Assembly (NCBI RefSeq): GCF_041261205.1
Contig: NZ_JBGCCH010000002.1
Span: 62,001 to 126,000, forward strand
Source of the DNA: Catenulispora sp. MAP5-51
GTDB lineage: Bacteria; Actinomycetota; Actinomycetes; Streptomycetales; Catenulisporaceae
Direction: 5' to 3'
Length of the DNA stretch: 64,000 bases
The notes beneath the pieces were generated by a model. That model was not told the origin of the DNA. It saw only the letters and a program-made list of their open reading frames with translations, and did no database searches. Below are positions 7,702 to 17,728 of the stretch, in pieces. Numbering within the stretch: the stretch's first letter is position 1; every line of letters starts with the position of its first letter. A program made the translations under genes and the position numbers.

Positions 7702-10575
7702 TCACCCCGCGCGCCGCACGCCCCGCTTCAGGATTCCCCGGCGCGCAGGCACGGCCCGCTGCTGCTCGAAACTCGCCGCCGCCTCCTTCGCCTCGGCCTC
7801 CGCCCGCGCCGCCGCCGCGCGGTCGCCGGTCGCGCGCAGCGCCTTCGCCAGGTCGGCGAGGATCTCGGCCTCCTGCCACGGCTCCTCGTAGCGCGCCGCG
7901 GTGGCCGCCGCCTCGCGGTACAGCCGCACCGCGTCGGCCGTGCGGCCCTGCGCCATCCACACCGAGGCCTGCATCCAGCGCACGCGCATCAGGCCCCACG
8001 GGTCCTGGTAGCGCTCGGCCAGGGCGGCGGCGTCCTCCAGGTGCTGGTCGGCGACGTCCAGGCGGCCCTCCTCGCGGCGCGCCCAGGCCAGGACCCGCAG
8101 CGTGTAGCTCTCCCACAGGCCCAGGCCCAGCTGCTGGAACGTCTCCAGCACCGGCATCATCAGCTCCACCGCCTCCTCCACGCGCCCCTGCTCCAGGCGG
8201 AGCATCGCCAGGCGGCGGCCGACGACGGCGGTCCAGTAGCGGTAGCCGGAGTCGTTGAAGGTGTCGAAGGACTGCCACATCAGGGCCTCGGCCTCGACCG
8301 GGCGGTGCTGGCGCAGCCGGAGCATGGCCAGGTCGAAGACCGCCGAGGCGCGCCAGTACCAGTGGCCGAGCTCCGTCAGGGTGTCCACGGCCGAGGTCAG
8401 GTGCCGCTCGGACTCGGCGAACTTGTAGCGGCGGTTCAGCAGGACGCCGAGGTCCCGCCGGGCGCGCGCGGCCTCGGCCGGCTGGCGCACGTCCCAGTCC
8501 GCGCCCTGGTCCACCGCGTCGCCCTCGAACAGGGCCAGCGCCGCGCGGATCGCCTCCTCGGCGTCGGCGAAGCGGCGCAGGCCCGCGTAGGCCTCGCACA
8601 GATCGCGCAGGACGCGGGCCTCGGCGAGCTTGTTGCCCAGCACCCGGGACAGTTCCAGGGCCTGCTCCAGGTCGTGGACGGCGGCGGCGAACTGGCCGGC
8701 GAAGTAGTGGCCGCGGCCGATCCAGCGCAGGGTGTAGGCCTCGCCGGGGCGGTGGCCGATCTCCCGGCACAGCCGCAGCGCGATCGTGAAGTGCTGCTCG
8801 GCCTCCTCGAAGCGGTCCTGGTAGTGGCGCAGGACGCCGTAGCCCTGCTCGATGATCGACTCGGCGCGCCGGTCGCCGCGGCGGGTGGCCGCGTCCAGGC
8901 CGTCGCGCAGCACGTCGTCCCAGCGGTTCCAGACGGTGTAGACGGTCTCCAGCACCCGTGCCAGGACCACCGACAGCTCCCAGCACAGGTCCCACAGCTC
9001 GTTCTCGTGCGCGCGCCCCACCATGCGCCCCAGCCGGCGGCAGTCGCCCAGCAGCCAGCGGGTCGGGCCGTACTCGGCGTAGCGGAGCAGGGCGGGGTCG
9101 TCGACGTGCCAGTGCTCGGCGCTGGACGGCAGGGCCCCGCCGGCCCGGCCGTGGCGCGGGACGGTGGGGTCGGTGAGGTGCTCGGCGTACTCGGCCAGGG
9201 CCAGGAAGGCGCCGCCGAGCCGGGCCAGGGCCGCACGCTGGTCTTCGGGGGCGTCCTCATCGGCGAGGCGCTCTTCGGCGTATTCGCGCACGAGAGCGTG
9301 GAACCGGTATTCGGTGCCGTTGGAGCCGCCCCGCGCCGCGCGCTCCAGAAGCTGCGACTCGACCAGGTCCTCCATGACCTCCAGGGCGTCGGCCACCGGG
9401 ATGTCGAGCAGCGGCGCCGGGGCCCACTCGCGCAGGGATATGGAGGGGAACAGGGTCAACAACCGGAAGGCCCGGCGGCTGCGCGCGCTGAGCTCGGCGT
9501 AGGAGACCTCGATGGCGTCGCGGACCCGGACGTCGCCGGAGCGGAACTCGTCCAGGCTCAGCCGGCCGGCCAACTCGGCGAGCGTGCGGTGGTTGTCGGC
9601 GGCCAGCCGCGCGGCCACCAGGCGCAGGGCCAGGGGCAGGCCGCCGCAGGCGCGGATGATCTGGCGGGCGGCGTCCGGCTCCTCCTCGACCCGGCGGGCC
9701 CCGACATGGCGGATGAGGAGTTCGCGCAGGGAATCGTCATCGAGGCCGCCGACGGTGAAGGGATCGGCCTCCAGCAGACCGAGCGGACGCCGACTGGTGA
9801 TCACCGTCGCGCACCCGCGCACCCGCGCCAGCAAAGGCCGCACCTGCGCGGCGGACTTGGCGTCGTCGAGCACGACCAGCACCCGGCGCCCGACGAGGCG
9901 GTCGTGGTAGAGCCGACGCCGCGCCTCCTCCTCCGGCGGCACCTCCCCGGCCCGCACCCCGAGCGCGGCCAACAGCCGGCCCAGCGCGGTCGCCGGATCG
10001 GGGGCGTCCAGACCGGTGCCCCGGCCCGCGCTGAGCGAGAGATGCAGCACGCCGCCGGGATACTCGCTGCGCACCTCCTCGGCGAACTGCACCGCCAGCG
10101 ACGTCTTGCCGACCCCGCCCATGCCGTACAGAGCCAGCACCGGAGCCCCGCGCCCGTCGTTGGCAGTGCGCTGCAACATGCCGCGCAGCTGATCGAGCTG
10201 CTGCCGCCGGCCCACGAACTGCTCGTCGGCGGGCGGCAACTCCAGACTCAACGGCGCACTGCCGTGCGCCATCCGCGGCTCCGGCCACCCGGCCCGCCGA
10301 TCCTCCCGCGCAGCCCCCGTGGCCCCCTCGACGATCAGCCACTCGGTCCCGATCGCCAGAATCCCGGTGATGAGCGAAACGGCGATGAGCGCCAGCGTCC
10401 AGACGACGAGGTTCCCCCGCGCGGAGACCTGCAAAATGATCGCACCAGAGGTGACGATGGTGTTCCCGACAACCAGGATGAACCGCCGCCGCTGCCCCGC
10501 ACTCAGGCGCACCAGCCGCCGCGGACGGTTGAGCCACCTCAGGATGCGATGGCGTCCGCGCGGGGGTGGGGGCAT
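7702..10575 (-). CDS. Membrane-anchored STAND (NB-ARC) NTPase with TPR repeats
   Basis: 957 residues. Two hydrophobic segments (about 33-53 and 56-82) follow a basic N-terminus and should anchor it in the membrane. The NTPase has Walker A GMGGVGKTS (151-159), Walker B VLVVLDDA (Asp237-Asp238), TVITSRRPLG and GLPLALRL, the usual NB-ARC order. After a winged-helix-like part the C-terminal half is TPR repeats (from about 560 on). Soluble relatives such as AfsR and defence STAND proteins act as ligand-triggered switches. Here no DNA-binding or effector domain is visible, so output is unclear. The gene stands alone. Confidence 0.8.
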   Translation of the reverse strand: MPPPPRGRHRILRWLNRPRRLVRLSAGQRRRFILVVGNTIVTSGAIILQVSARGNLVVWTLALIAVSLITGILAIGTEWLIVEGATGAAREDRRAGWPEPRMAHGSAPLSLELPPADEQFVGRRQQLDQLRGMLQRTANDGRGAPVLALYGMGGVGKTSLAVQFAEEVRSEYPGGVLHLSLSAGRGTGLDAPDPATALGRLLAALGVRAGEVPPEEEARRRLYHDRLVGRRVLVVLDDAKSAAQVRPLLARVRGCATVITSRRPLGLLEADPFTVGGLDDDSLRELLIRHVGARRVEEEPDAARQIIRACGGLPLALRLVAARLAADNHRTLAELAGRLSLDEFRSGDVRVRDAIEVSYAELSARSRRAFRLLTLFPSISLREWAPAPLLDIPVADALEVMEDLVESQLLERAARGGSNGTEYRFHALVREYAEERLADEDAPEDQRAALARLGGAFLALAEYAEHLTDPTVPRHGRAGGALPSSAEHWHVDDPALLRYAEYGPTRWLLGDCRRLGRMVGRAHENELWDLCWELSVVLARVLETVYTVWNRWDDVLRDGLDAATRRGDRRAESIIEQGYGVLRHYQDRFEEAEQHFTIALRLCREIGHRPGEAYTLRWIGRGHYFAGQFAAAVHDLEQALELSRVLGNKLAEARVLRDLCEAYAGLRRFADAEEAIRAALALFEGDAVDQGADWDVRQPAEAARARRDLGVLLNRRYKFAESERHLTSAVDTLTELGHWYWRASAVFDLAMLRLRQHRPVEAEALMWQSFDTFNDSGYRYWTAVVGRRLAMLRLEQGRVEEAVELMMPVLETFQQLGLGLWESYTLRVLAWARREEGRLDVADQHLEDAAALAERYQDPWGLMRVRWMQASVWMAQGRTADAVRLYREAAATAARYEEPWQEAEILADLAKALRATGDRAAAARAEAEAKEAAASFEQQRAVPARRGILKRGVRRAG

Positions 10576-10678
10576 GCGTTCCTCTCAGCAAAGGCGATCT
10601 CTTTCATTACGCCAGAGAGCTGAGATGCCGACAAGGGCGGGCCGGGACTCGGAAACGGGCAACGGGGCAGCGAGTCGG

Positions 10679-11242
10679 TCAAAGCTCGCTGGGCAGCGGC
10701 GTCATCGGGACGAAGTCGGTCAGGGCGAAGGAGAACGGCACGGGGAGTTCGAGAGCGTCACCGAACGGAACGCGGACGTCGGCCCGGTAGTCCTTGGCTT
10801 CGACATCCGGAATGCTGAAAAGGACGGTCTCGCGGTTCTGGCGGTCGACCAGCAGGAAGAGAGGGATCCCCGCAGCGGCATACGCGTGGCGCTTCTCGAC
10901 CCGGTCCGAGGCCCTCATCGAAGAAGTGATCTCCACGAGCATGAGGATGCCCTCAGGGGTACCCCATGGCGGCTGTCCATCGAAAGTGTCCGGCTCGGTG
11001 ATGGTCATGTCCGGGATGTAGTCGCCGAGCGGTGTCTCGATTCCGCGGTGTCCGGAGACCTCTACTTCGATGGCCGACTTCTTCACAAGCTGGTTGTTCA
11101 GCTTTGCGAAGATCTGCTCGTGGGTACCGTGTGGCGGCGGGTTCACGACAATCTCTCCAGCGATGAGCTCGGCGCGGTACTCGGGGCCGAGCATGGCGTC
11201 GAAACGGTGGAACTCGCGCCGCGTCTCCGCTGAGATCGTCAT
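10679..11242 (-). CDS. Uma2-family (DUF820) PD-(D/E)XK nuclease-fold protein
   Basis: 187 residues from the ATG at 11242, which has GGGAG six bases upstream; a start at 11290 would add 16 residues. The family core is visible: ELIAGEIVVNPPP, then GDYIPDMTITEPD, then LMLVEITSSMRASDR, then KRHAYAAAGIPLFLLVD. The D...EIxS..R pattern carries the expected PD-(D/E)XK acidic residues. Uma2 proteins are numerous in actinomycetes and cyanobacteria; their role is not settled. No toxin-antitoxin partner or element boundary is seen beside it. Confidence 0.85.
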   Translation of the reverse strand: MTISAETRREFHRFDAMLGPEYRAELIAGEIVVNPPPHGTHEQIFAKLNNQLVKKSAIEVEVSGHRGIETPLGDYIPDMTITEPDTFDGQPPWGTPEGILMLVEITSSMRASDRVEKRHAYAAAGIPLFLLVDRQNRETVLFSIPDVEAKDYRADVRVPFGDALELPVPFSFALTDFVPMTPLPSEL

Positions 11243-11449
11243 CAGTGGCTCCCTGGTGCCGCCATGGGCATCGGAGTGTCCTGTCGTCACACTCCGAGCA
11301 TAGACTCACATGCCACATGCGGCGCGAGGGAAGCGAACCGGAAAGTAATCACCCATAAGAGTAAAAATCAGTTCGAGAACGCCGCAGGCGGCCCCGGCCG
11401 AAGCCGGAGCCGCCTCCAGTGAATCCGAACCAGAACCCTGAGCCGCGGC

Positions 11450-13234
<1,785 letters not shown>

Positions 13235-13261
13235 TTAGCACTCTCCCTCGGTGAGTGCAAG
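13235..13261. promoter_or_regulatory. CIRCE element (HrcA operator), near-consensus copy
   Basis: TTAGCACTC-N9-GAGTGCAAG. The left half is perfect and the right half differs at two terminal bases. It sits 9 bases from the first CIRCE box, so HrcA can bind twice upstream of groEL. Confidence 0.9.
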
Positions 13262-13300
13262 CCAGTCGGCACAGCCGGTCGGCACAGACCGTCGGCACAC

Positions 13301-13343
13301 TTCAGGGCCCGCCCCCGAGAAAGCCGCGGGGGCGGGCCCTGAA
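13301..13343. terminator. Strong hairpin terminator after the cold-shock gene
   Basis: A perfect 16-bp stem, TTCAGGGCCCGCCCCC (13301-13316) with its complement at 13328-13343, and an 11-base loop. It lies about 105 bases downstream of the cold-shock gene on the minus strand and separates it from the groEL promoter. Confidence 0.75.
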
Positions 13344-13447
13344 ATAATGTCGTGCGGAGTCCTGCCGGTCGGGCGGCGGCGCGGAAGCCCGAAGGGTCGC
13401 GACCCGGGTGGTGGGAAACCAGCGTCGGTAGGAGTGGGATACTCTTC

Positions 13448-13651
13448 TCAGACGAGCACGCGGACCATGTCGGCCTGCGGACCCTTCTGACCCTGCGATA
13501 TCTCGAACTCGACGCGCTGGTTCTCTTCCAGACTGCGGTAGCCGTCCATCTGGATCGCGCTGTAGTGGACGAAGACGTCCGACCCGCCGTCGACCGCGAT
13601 GAACCCGTAGCCCTTCTCCGCGTTGAACCACTTGACGGTGCCCTGAGCCAT
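13448..13651 (-). CDS. cspA: Cold-shock domain protein (CspA family)
   Basis: 67 residues, a single cold-shock domain. The RNA-binding motifs KGYGFI (RNP1) and DVFVHYSAI (RNP2) are intact, and the protein opens [11 protein letters not shown] as usual. It binds single-stranded RNA/DNA and melts RNA structure. A GGGGAG ribosome site lies 6 bases before the ATG. It has its own terminator and a long upstream region. Confidence 0.95.
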   Translation of the reverse strand: MAQGTVKWFNAEKGYGFIAVDGGSDVFVHYSAIQMDGYRSLEENQRVEFEISQGQKGPQADMVRVLV

Positions 13652-14005
13652 TCCGTACTCCCCTTGCTGCCGGCTCTAGACGGAGTGGGCTTACCCCCTG
13701 TTGGAAACCCCACCCCCTTTTCCGGCCCGCACCCCGCGGGCCAGGGTCTGCGTTCGCCGCCGTACCACCCGCCGTACCAAGAGGGTTGAGCTGGAGGGAT
13801 CTCGCCGAATCGTTCGACCGGCGCTGAGACTAGCTAATGTGACGCTCAGTACAACAGGCCTGAAGCTCAGAGAAAATTCAGAGGTTCGTAAGTGGTGGGC
13901 CGACAAATACGGACCGATCCCCGCGTATCCCTCACGGTCGAACACGGTGAGTAGATAACGATACGGGAACCGATCCGTATTCGGGCACGCCGAACAGCTG
14001 TCGCA
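13652..14005. other. 354-base stretch upstream of the cold-shock gene
   Basis: No gene is supported. It should hold the promoter and leader of the cold-shock gene (minus strand). It is less GC-rich than its surroundings at 13820-13985 and contains an inverted repeat AATACGGA (13906-13913) / TCCGTATT (13974-13981) of unknown meaning. Confidence 0.5.
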
Positions 14006-14023
14006 TCAGCCCCCTGCGACAGC
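13997..14023 (-). terminator. Hairpin overlapping the end of the CysO-like gene
   Basis: Perfect 9-bp arms GCTGTCGCA (13997-14005) and TGCGACAGC (14015-14023) enclose the stop codon of the CysO-like gene. It is placed to end transcription of the thrC-cysO unit, with one arm inside the last codons. Confidence 0.5.
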
Positions 14024-14281
14024 CGGGATGATGGAGACGCTGCCACCCTCGGGCACCGCCGTCCCCAGGCCCTCGGCGAATCGGACGTCGTCGTCGTTGA
14101 CGTAGACGTTCACGAAACGCCGCAGCTTGCCGTCGTCGTCGAGGACGCGCGCGCGGATCCCGTTGTGGTCGGCCTCCAACTGGTCGATCACTTCCGCCAG
14201 GGTACCCCCTGCGACCGACACCTCCGCCCGCCCATCGGTGTAAGTACGCAGGATGGTGGGAATCCGTACGGTGATGCTCAT
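14006..14281 (-). CDS. cysO: MoaD/ThiS-fold sulfur carrier, CysO type
   Basis: 91 residues with a ubiquitin-like fold and a C-terminal AVAGG; the final diglycine is the site of adenylation and thiocarboxylation. The sequence follows mycobacterial CysO closely: ITVRIPTILRTYT, LRRFVNVYVNDDDVRF, SIIPAVAGG. CysO carries sulfide for cysteine synthesis with CysM and the protease Mec. Here it lies 77 bases downstream of thrC on the same strand, as in Streptomyces, with no cysM or mec in the window. Whether it serves cysteine synthesis or another thiocarboxylate pathway is open. Confidence 0.85.
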   Translation of the reverse strand: MSITVRIPTILRTYTDGRAEVSVAGGTLAEVIDQLEADHNGIRARVLDDDGKLRRFVNVYVNDDDVRFAEGLGTAVPEGGSVSIIPAVAGG

Positions 14282-14358
14282 AGCGGTGCTCCTTACTCGA
14301 TCCCCTGTCGGGGTGACATGCCGGTGAAGTTTGCGCGAACGGATCTGCCCGGAACCGC

Positions 14359-15609
14359 TCAGAGCGTCGCGCGGAAAGCGTCCAGGGACGGCTTGATGAC
14401 CGCCGTCGGCCCGCAGTCGGAGACCGCGTCGAGGGTCTTCAGGCCGTCGCCGGAGTTGATGACCACGGTCAGCGCGTCCGGGTCGAGCCGGCCGGCGTCG
14501 GCGAGCTTCTTGAGCACCCCGACGGTCACGCCGCCGGCGGTCTCGGCGAAGACGCCCTCGGTCCGCGCCAGCAGCTTCACGCCGGCCCGGATCTCCTCGT
14601 CGGTCACGTCCTCGACCGTGCCGCCGGTGCGCCGGGCGATGTCCAGCACGTAGGGGCCGTCGGCCGGGTTGCCGATCGCCAGCGACTTGGCGATGGTGTC
14701 GGGCTGCTTGACCGGGCGGATGACGTCGATGCCGTCCTTGTACGCCTGCGACACCGGGGCGCAGCCGGAGCCCTGGGCCCCGATCACCTTGTACGGGGTG
14801 TCCTCGACCAGGCCGAGCTTGATCAGCTCCCGGAAGCCCTTGTCGATCTTCGTGAGCTGCGATCCGGAGGCAACCGGGATGACGATCTGCTCCGGCAGCC
14901 GCCAGCCGAGCTGCTCGGCGATCTCGTACGCCAGCGTCTTGGAGCCCTCGGCGTAGTACGGCCGCAGGTTCACGTTGACGAAGCCCCACTTCTCGCCGAG
15001 CTCGTCGCCGATCAGCTCGCTGCAGAACCGGTTGACCTCGTCGTAGGTGCCGTCGATGGCGATCAGCCGGCCGCCGTAGACGGAGGCGACGACGATCTTC
15101 TCCTTCTCCAGGTTCGACGGGATGAACACGCACGATTCCAGGCCCGCGCGCGCCGCGGCGGCGCCGACCGCGCCGGCCAGGTTGCCGGTGGAGGAGCAGG
15201 ACAAGGTGGTGTAGCCGAAGGCGTGCGCGGCCTGGACGGCGATCGCGACGACGCGGTCCTTGAAGGAGTGCGTCGGGTTCCCGGAGTCGTCCTTGACGTG
15301 CAGGTTGCTCAGGCCGAGCTCGCGGCCGAGGTTGTGGGCGCGGACCAGGCGGGTCCAGCCGGGGTTCGTGGTGGGCCGGGTGGCGACGTCGGCCGGGACC
15401 GGCAGCAGCGGGGCGTAGCGCCAGATCGAGGCGGGTCCGGCCGCGATCTGCTCGCGGGTGACCGTGCCGAAGTCGTACGAGATCTCCAGCGGGCCGAAAC
15501 ACTCTTCGCAGGCGAAGGTCGGGCCGAGGTCGGTGGTGTGACCGCACTCACGACAGGACAGGTGCGCGGCGGGGCCGAAGGGGGCGGCCGGAGAAGGGGT
15601 GCCAGACAT
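14359..15609 (-). CDS. thrC: Threonine synthase
   Basis: 416 residues. PLP enzyme converting O-phosphohomoserine to threonine. The N-terminus carries two CxxC-type pairs (Cys19/Cys22, Cys34/Cys37), as in the zinc-ribbon-bearing class. The PLP lysine is Lys117 in DDSGNPTHSFKDR, and the glycine-rich phosphate loop is SCSSTGNLAGAVGAAAARAG. The catalytic core looks complete. It is first in an apparent two-gene unit with the CysO-like carrier. hom and thrB are not in the window. Confidence 0.93.
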   Translation of the reverse strand: MSGTPSPAAPFGPAAHLSCRECGHTTDLGPTFACEECFGPLEISYDFGTVTREQIAAGPASIWRYAPLLPVPADVATRPTTNPGWTRLVRAHNLGRELGLSNLHVKDDSGNPTHSFKDRVVAIAVQAAHAFGYTTLSCSSTGNLAGAVGAAAARAGLESCVFIPSNLEKEKIVVASVYGGRLIAIDGTYDEVNRFCSELIGDELGEKWGFVNVNLRPYYAEGSKTLAYEIAEQLGWRLPEQIVIPVASGSQLTKIDKGFRELIKLGLVEDTPYKVIGAQGSGCAPVSQAYKDGIDVIRPVKQPDTIAKSLAIGNPADGPYVLDIARRTGGTVEDVTDEEIRAGVKLLARTEGVFAETAGGVTVGVLKKLADAGRLDPDALTVVINSGDGLKTLDAVSDCGPTAVIKPSLDAFRATL

Positions 15610-15910
15610 GACGCGAGGTTCCTTTCCTCATCTTTCCCACGGCTCGGCGGCTGCCGGGTGGGCCGGAGTTGGCACCGCGCCGTGCCACGATGAGGTGGCA
15701 GAACGGATGGTTGCCGGAGCGTCGTAGGGCCGGTCCCTCAGCTCCTCTGGATGAGCGCTTATTAAGTTGTCGATCGAACTGTTCCTTAGGAGCGTAAGCC
15801 TCCGGCGTCCTGGTGGGACCTACCCGTCCGGATCCCGAGACAGCCGCGGGGGTGCGCCGTCGCCTACTCTTGAAGAGGTCGCCGATACCGATTTCAGAGT
15901 GGAGTGCCCG

Positions 15911-16915
15911 GTGCTGGAAGAGGTGGAGCGGTGGCTTGCCGTGCGCTCCTCGCAGGCGTCGGACTGGCCGCTGGAGCGGCTGCTCGCCGCGAAGGCGGCG
16001 ACCGGCGCCCGGATCAGCGTGGTCCTGCCCGCCCTCGACGAGGAGGAGACGGTCGGCGCGATCGTCACCGCCGTCCGCGAGGACCTCGTGGAGGACGCGC
16101 CGCTGGTAGACGAGCTGCTCGTGGTGGACTCCGGCTCGATCGACCGGACCGCGGAGAACGCCGCGGCGGCCGGGGCGAAGGTGCTGCACCGCGACGAGAT
16201 CCTGCCGGGCATCCCGTCGGTCCGCGGCAAGGGCGAGGTGCTGTGGCGCTCGCTCGCCGCCACCACCGGCGACCTGGTGTGCTTCGTCGACGCCGATCTG
16301 AAGTCCTTCTCCTCCACCGTGGTCACCGGCGTGCTCGGGCCGCTGCTGTGCACCGAGGGCGACCCCATCCACCTGGTCAAGGCGATGTACGACCGGCCGC
16401 TGGTGGCCGGCTCCGCGGTCCTGCCGGCCGGCGGCGGCCGGGTCACCGAGCTGGTCGCGCGGCCGATCCTGAACCTGCACTGGCCGCTGCTGGCCGGGTT
16501 CGTGCAGCCGCTGGGCGGCGAGTACGCGGCGCGCCGCTCGCTGTTGGAGCGGCTGCCGTTCCCGACCGGCTACGGCGTGGAGACCGCGATGCTGATCGAC
16601 ACCCTGGCGCTGGTCGGGCTGGACGGCATGGCCCAGGTGGACGTGGGCGTGCGGCTGCACCACCACCAGGACGACGCGGGCCTGGGCCGGATGGCCAGCG
16701 AGATCATGCAGGTCGCCTGGGAGCGGCTGCAGCGCGAGGGCCGGATAGTGCCCGGCGGGGACGACGCCCGCCCGCACACGCTGATGACCCAGTTCCACCG
16801 CGAGGCCGAGGGCTTCGCCCCGCGCTCGACCGACGTGACGGTCGTGGAGCGGCCCCCTATGCGGACTCTGATCCGGGGCGGCGGTCGTCCGACTCCCCCC
16901 GGCGCTTGGGCGTGA
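15911..16915 (+). CDS. gpgS: Glucosyl-3-phosphoglycerate synthase
   Basis: 334 residues from GTG 15911, which has GGAG (15901-15904) six bases upstream. A start at 15767 would add 48 residues not expected for the family. It transfers glucose from a nucleotide sugar to 3-phosphoglycerate, the first step toward glucosylglycerate and methylglucose polysaccharide. It matches mycobacterial GpgS: ISVVLPALDEEETV, VDSGSIDRT, PSVRGKGEVLWRSLAATTGD, the metal-binding CFVDADLKS, and GGGRVTELVARPIL. The 3' end overlaps the convergent regulator gene by 59 bases. Confidence 0.88.
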   Translation: MLEEVERWLAVRSSQASDWPLERLLAAKAATGARISVVLPALDEEETVGAIVTAVREDLVEDAPLVDELLVVDSGSIDRTAENAAAAGAKVLHRDEILPGIPSVRGKGEVLWRSLAATTGDLVCFVDADLKSFSSTVVTGVLGPLLCTEGDPIHLVKAMYDRPLVAGSAVLPAGGGRVTELVARPILNLHWPLLAGFVQPLGGEYAARRSLLERLPFPTGYGVETAMLIDTLALVGLDGMAQVDVGVRLHHHQDDAGLGRMASEIMQVAWERLQREGRIVPGGDDARPHTLMTQFHREAEGFAPRSTDVTVVERPPMRTLIRGGGRPTPPGAWA

Positions 16916-17621
16916 ACCAGGAGACCAGGCCCTCGACCCGGACGCCGTCGGGGTCGCGCGGGAGACCGTCGAACTCCTTGACCAGCGCCTCCAGGCGATT
17001 CTGGAAGTCCGCGGCGACGTCGGGCGCCAGGGTGGAGGACAGGAACATGAGCATGCCGCTGCTCTTGGCCTGCTCGGTGTCGGCGGGGATCCCCTCGGCG
17101 TACATGTGCCGCAGGAAGCGCTTGCGGTAGTCGGTCAGGTTCTCGTCGATGATCCGGCCCATGGCCTCGCGGGTCTCGTCCGGATGCCCGGTCGGGTCGA
17201 TGGTGACCGAGCCCTGCGCCGACCGGTACTTGGTCTCCACGATGCCGGACACCACCCGGGTCTCGGCCGCCTCGATCAGACCGGCCTCCAGCAGCACCTT
17301 CAGGTGCCGGTAGAGCTTGGTCTGCGGCTGCTCGAGCTCCTCGGCCAGCTCCTTGGCCGACTTCGGCACCCGGTCGCGGTTCAGCGCCCGCAGGATCGCC
17401 AGGCGCGTGGAGTCGGCCAGCGCCTTGATGGTGTCGACGTCCGTGACGGTGCGCACCACTTCCTGGATCAGTGCCACCTGCTCGTGCGCCCCGGCGATCT
17501 CCTGGCGCGCCTCCTGGAGTGCGCCCCGCACCTCGGCGGTGGCGTCCTGGATCGCGCCGCGCGCGGCCTGGAGCGCCCCGGCTAGGTCGGAGGGGGTGTT
17601 CTCGCTGCCCATGGCCCCCAT
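16857..17621 (-). CDS. ArsR-type winged-helix transcriptional regulator
   Basis: 254 residues, long for the family. An N-terminal helix of about 55 residues looks like a coiled coil (ALQAARGAIQDATAEVRGA). The winged helix follows (about 60-135): DSTRLAILRALNRD, AKELAEELEQPQTKLYRHLK, VLLEAGLIEAAETR. The C-terminal half contains a predicted helical region. It is divergent from an MFS exporter, and a perfect palindrome lies between the two starts, so it is most likely that pump's repressor. ATGs at 17621 and 17612 are both possible starts. No metal-binding cysteine motif is present. Confidence 0.82.
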   Translation of the reverse strand: MGAMGSENTPSDLAGALQAARGAIQDATAEVRGALQEARQEIAGAHEQVALIQEVVRTVTDVDTIKALADSTRLAILRALNRDRVPKSAKELAEELEQPQTKLYRHLKVLLEAGLIEAAETRVVSGIVETKYRSAQGSVTIDPTGHPDETREAMGRIIDENLTDYRKRFLRHMYAEGIPADTEQAKSSGMLMFLSSTLAPDVAADFQNRLEALVKEFDGLPRDPDGVRVEGLVSWFTPKRRGESDDRRPGSESA

Positions 17622-17645
17622 CTTGCCAGACGCTCACGGATGCGT

Positions 17646-17671
17646 CATCATTCACTCAAGCGTGAATGATG
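17646..17671. promoter_or_regulatory. Palindromic operator between regulator and MFS pump
   Basis: Perfect 9-bp arms ATCATTCAC (17647-17655) and GTGAATGAT (17662-17670) separated by 6 bases, with C/G flanks extending the symmetry to 10 bp. It lies in the divergent promoter region, 25 bases from the regulator start and 58 from the MFS start. The best candidate binder is the ArsR-type protein. Confidence 0.7.
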
Positions 17672-17728
17672 TGGATGGGGTGAATGGTCGCGCTGACGCG
17701 AACGTTCATGGATCAGGGAGGGTTCACG

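Noticed and set aside
13691..13958. Small open frames on both strands upstream of the cold-shock gene
   Set aside because: No ribosome site, no recognisable motif and base use unlike neighbouring genes. The region is better read as promoter and leader.
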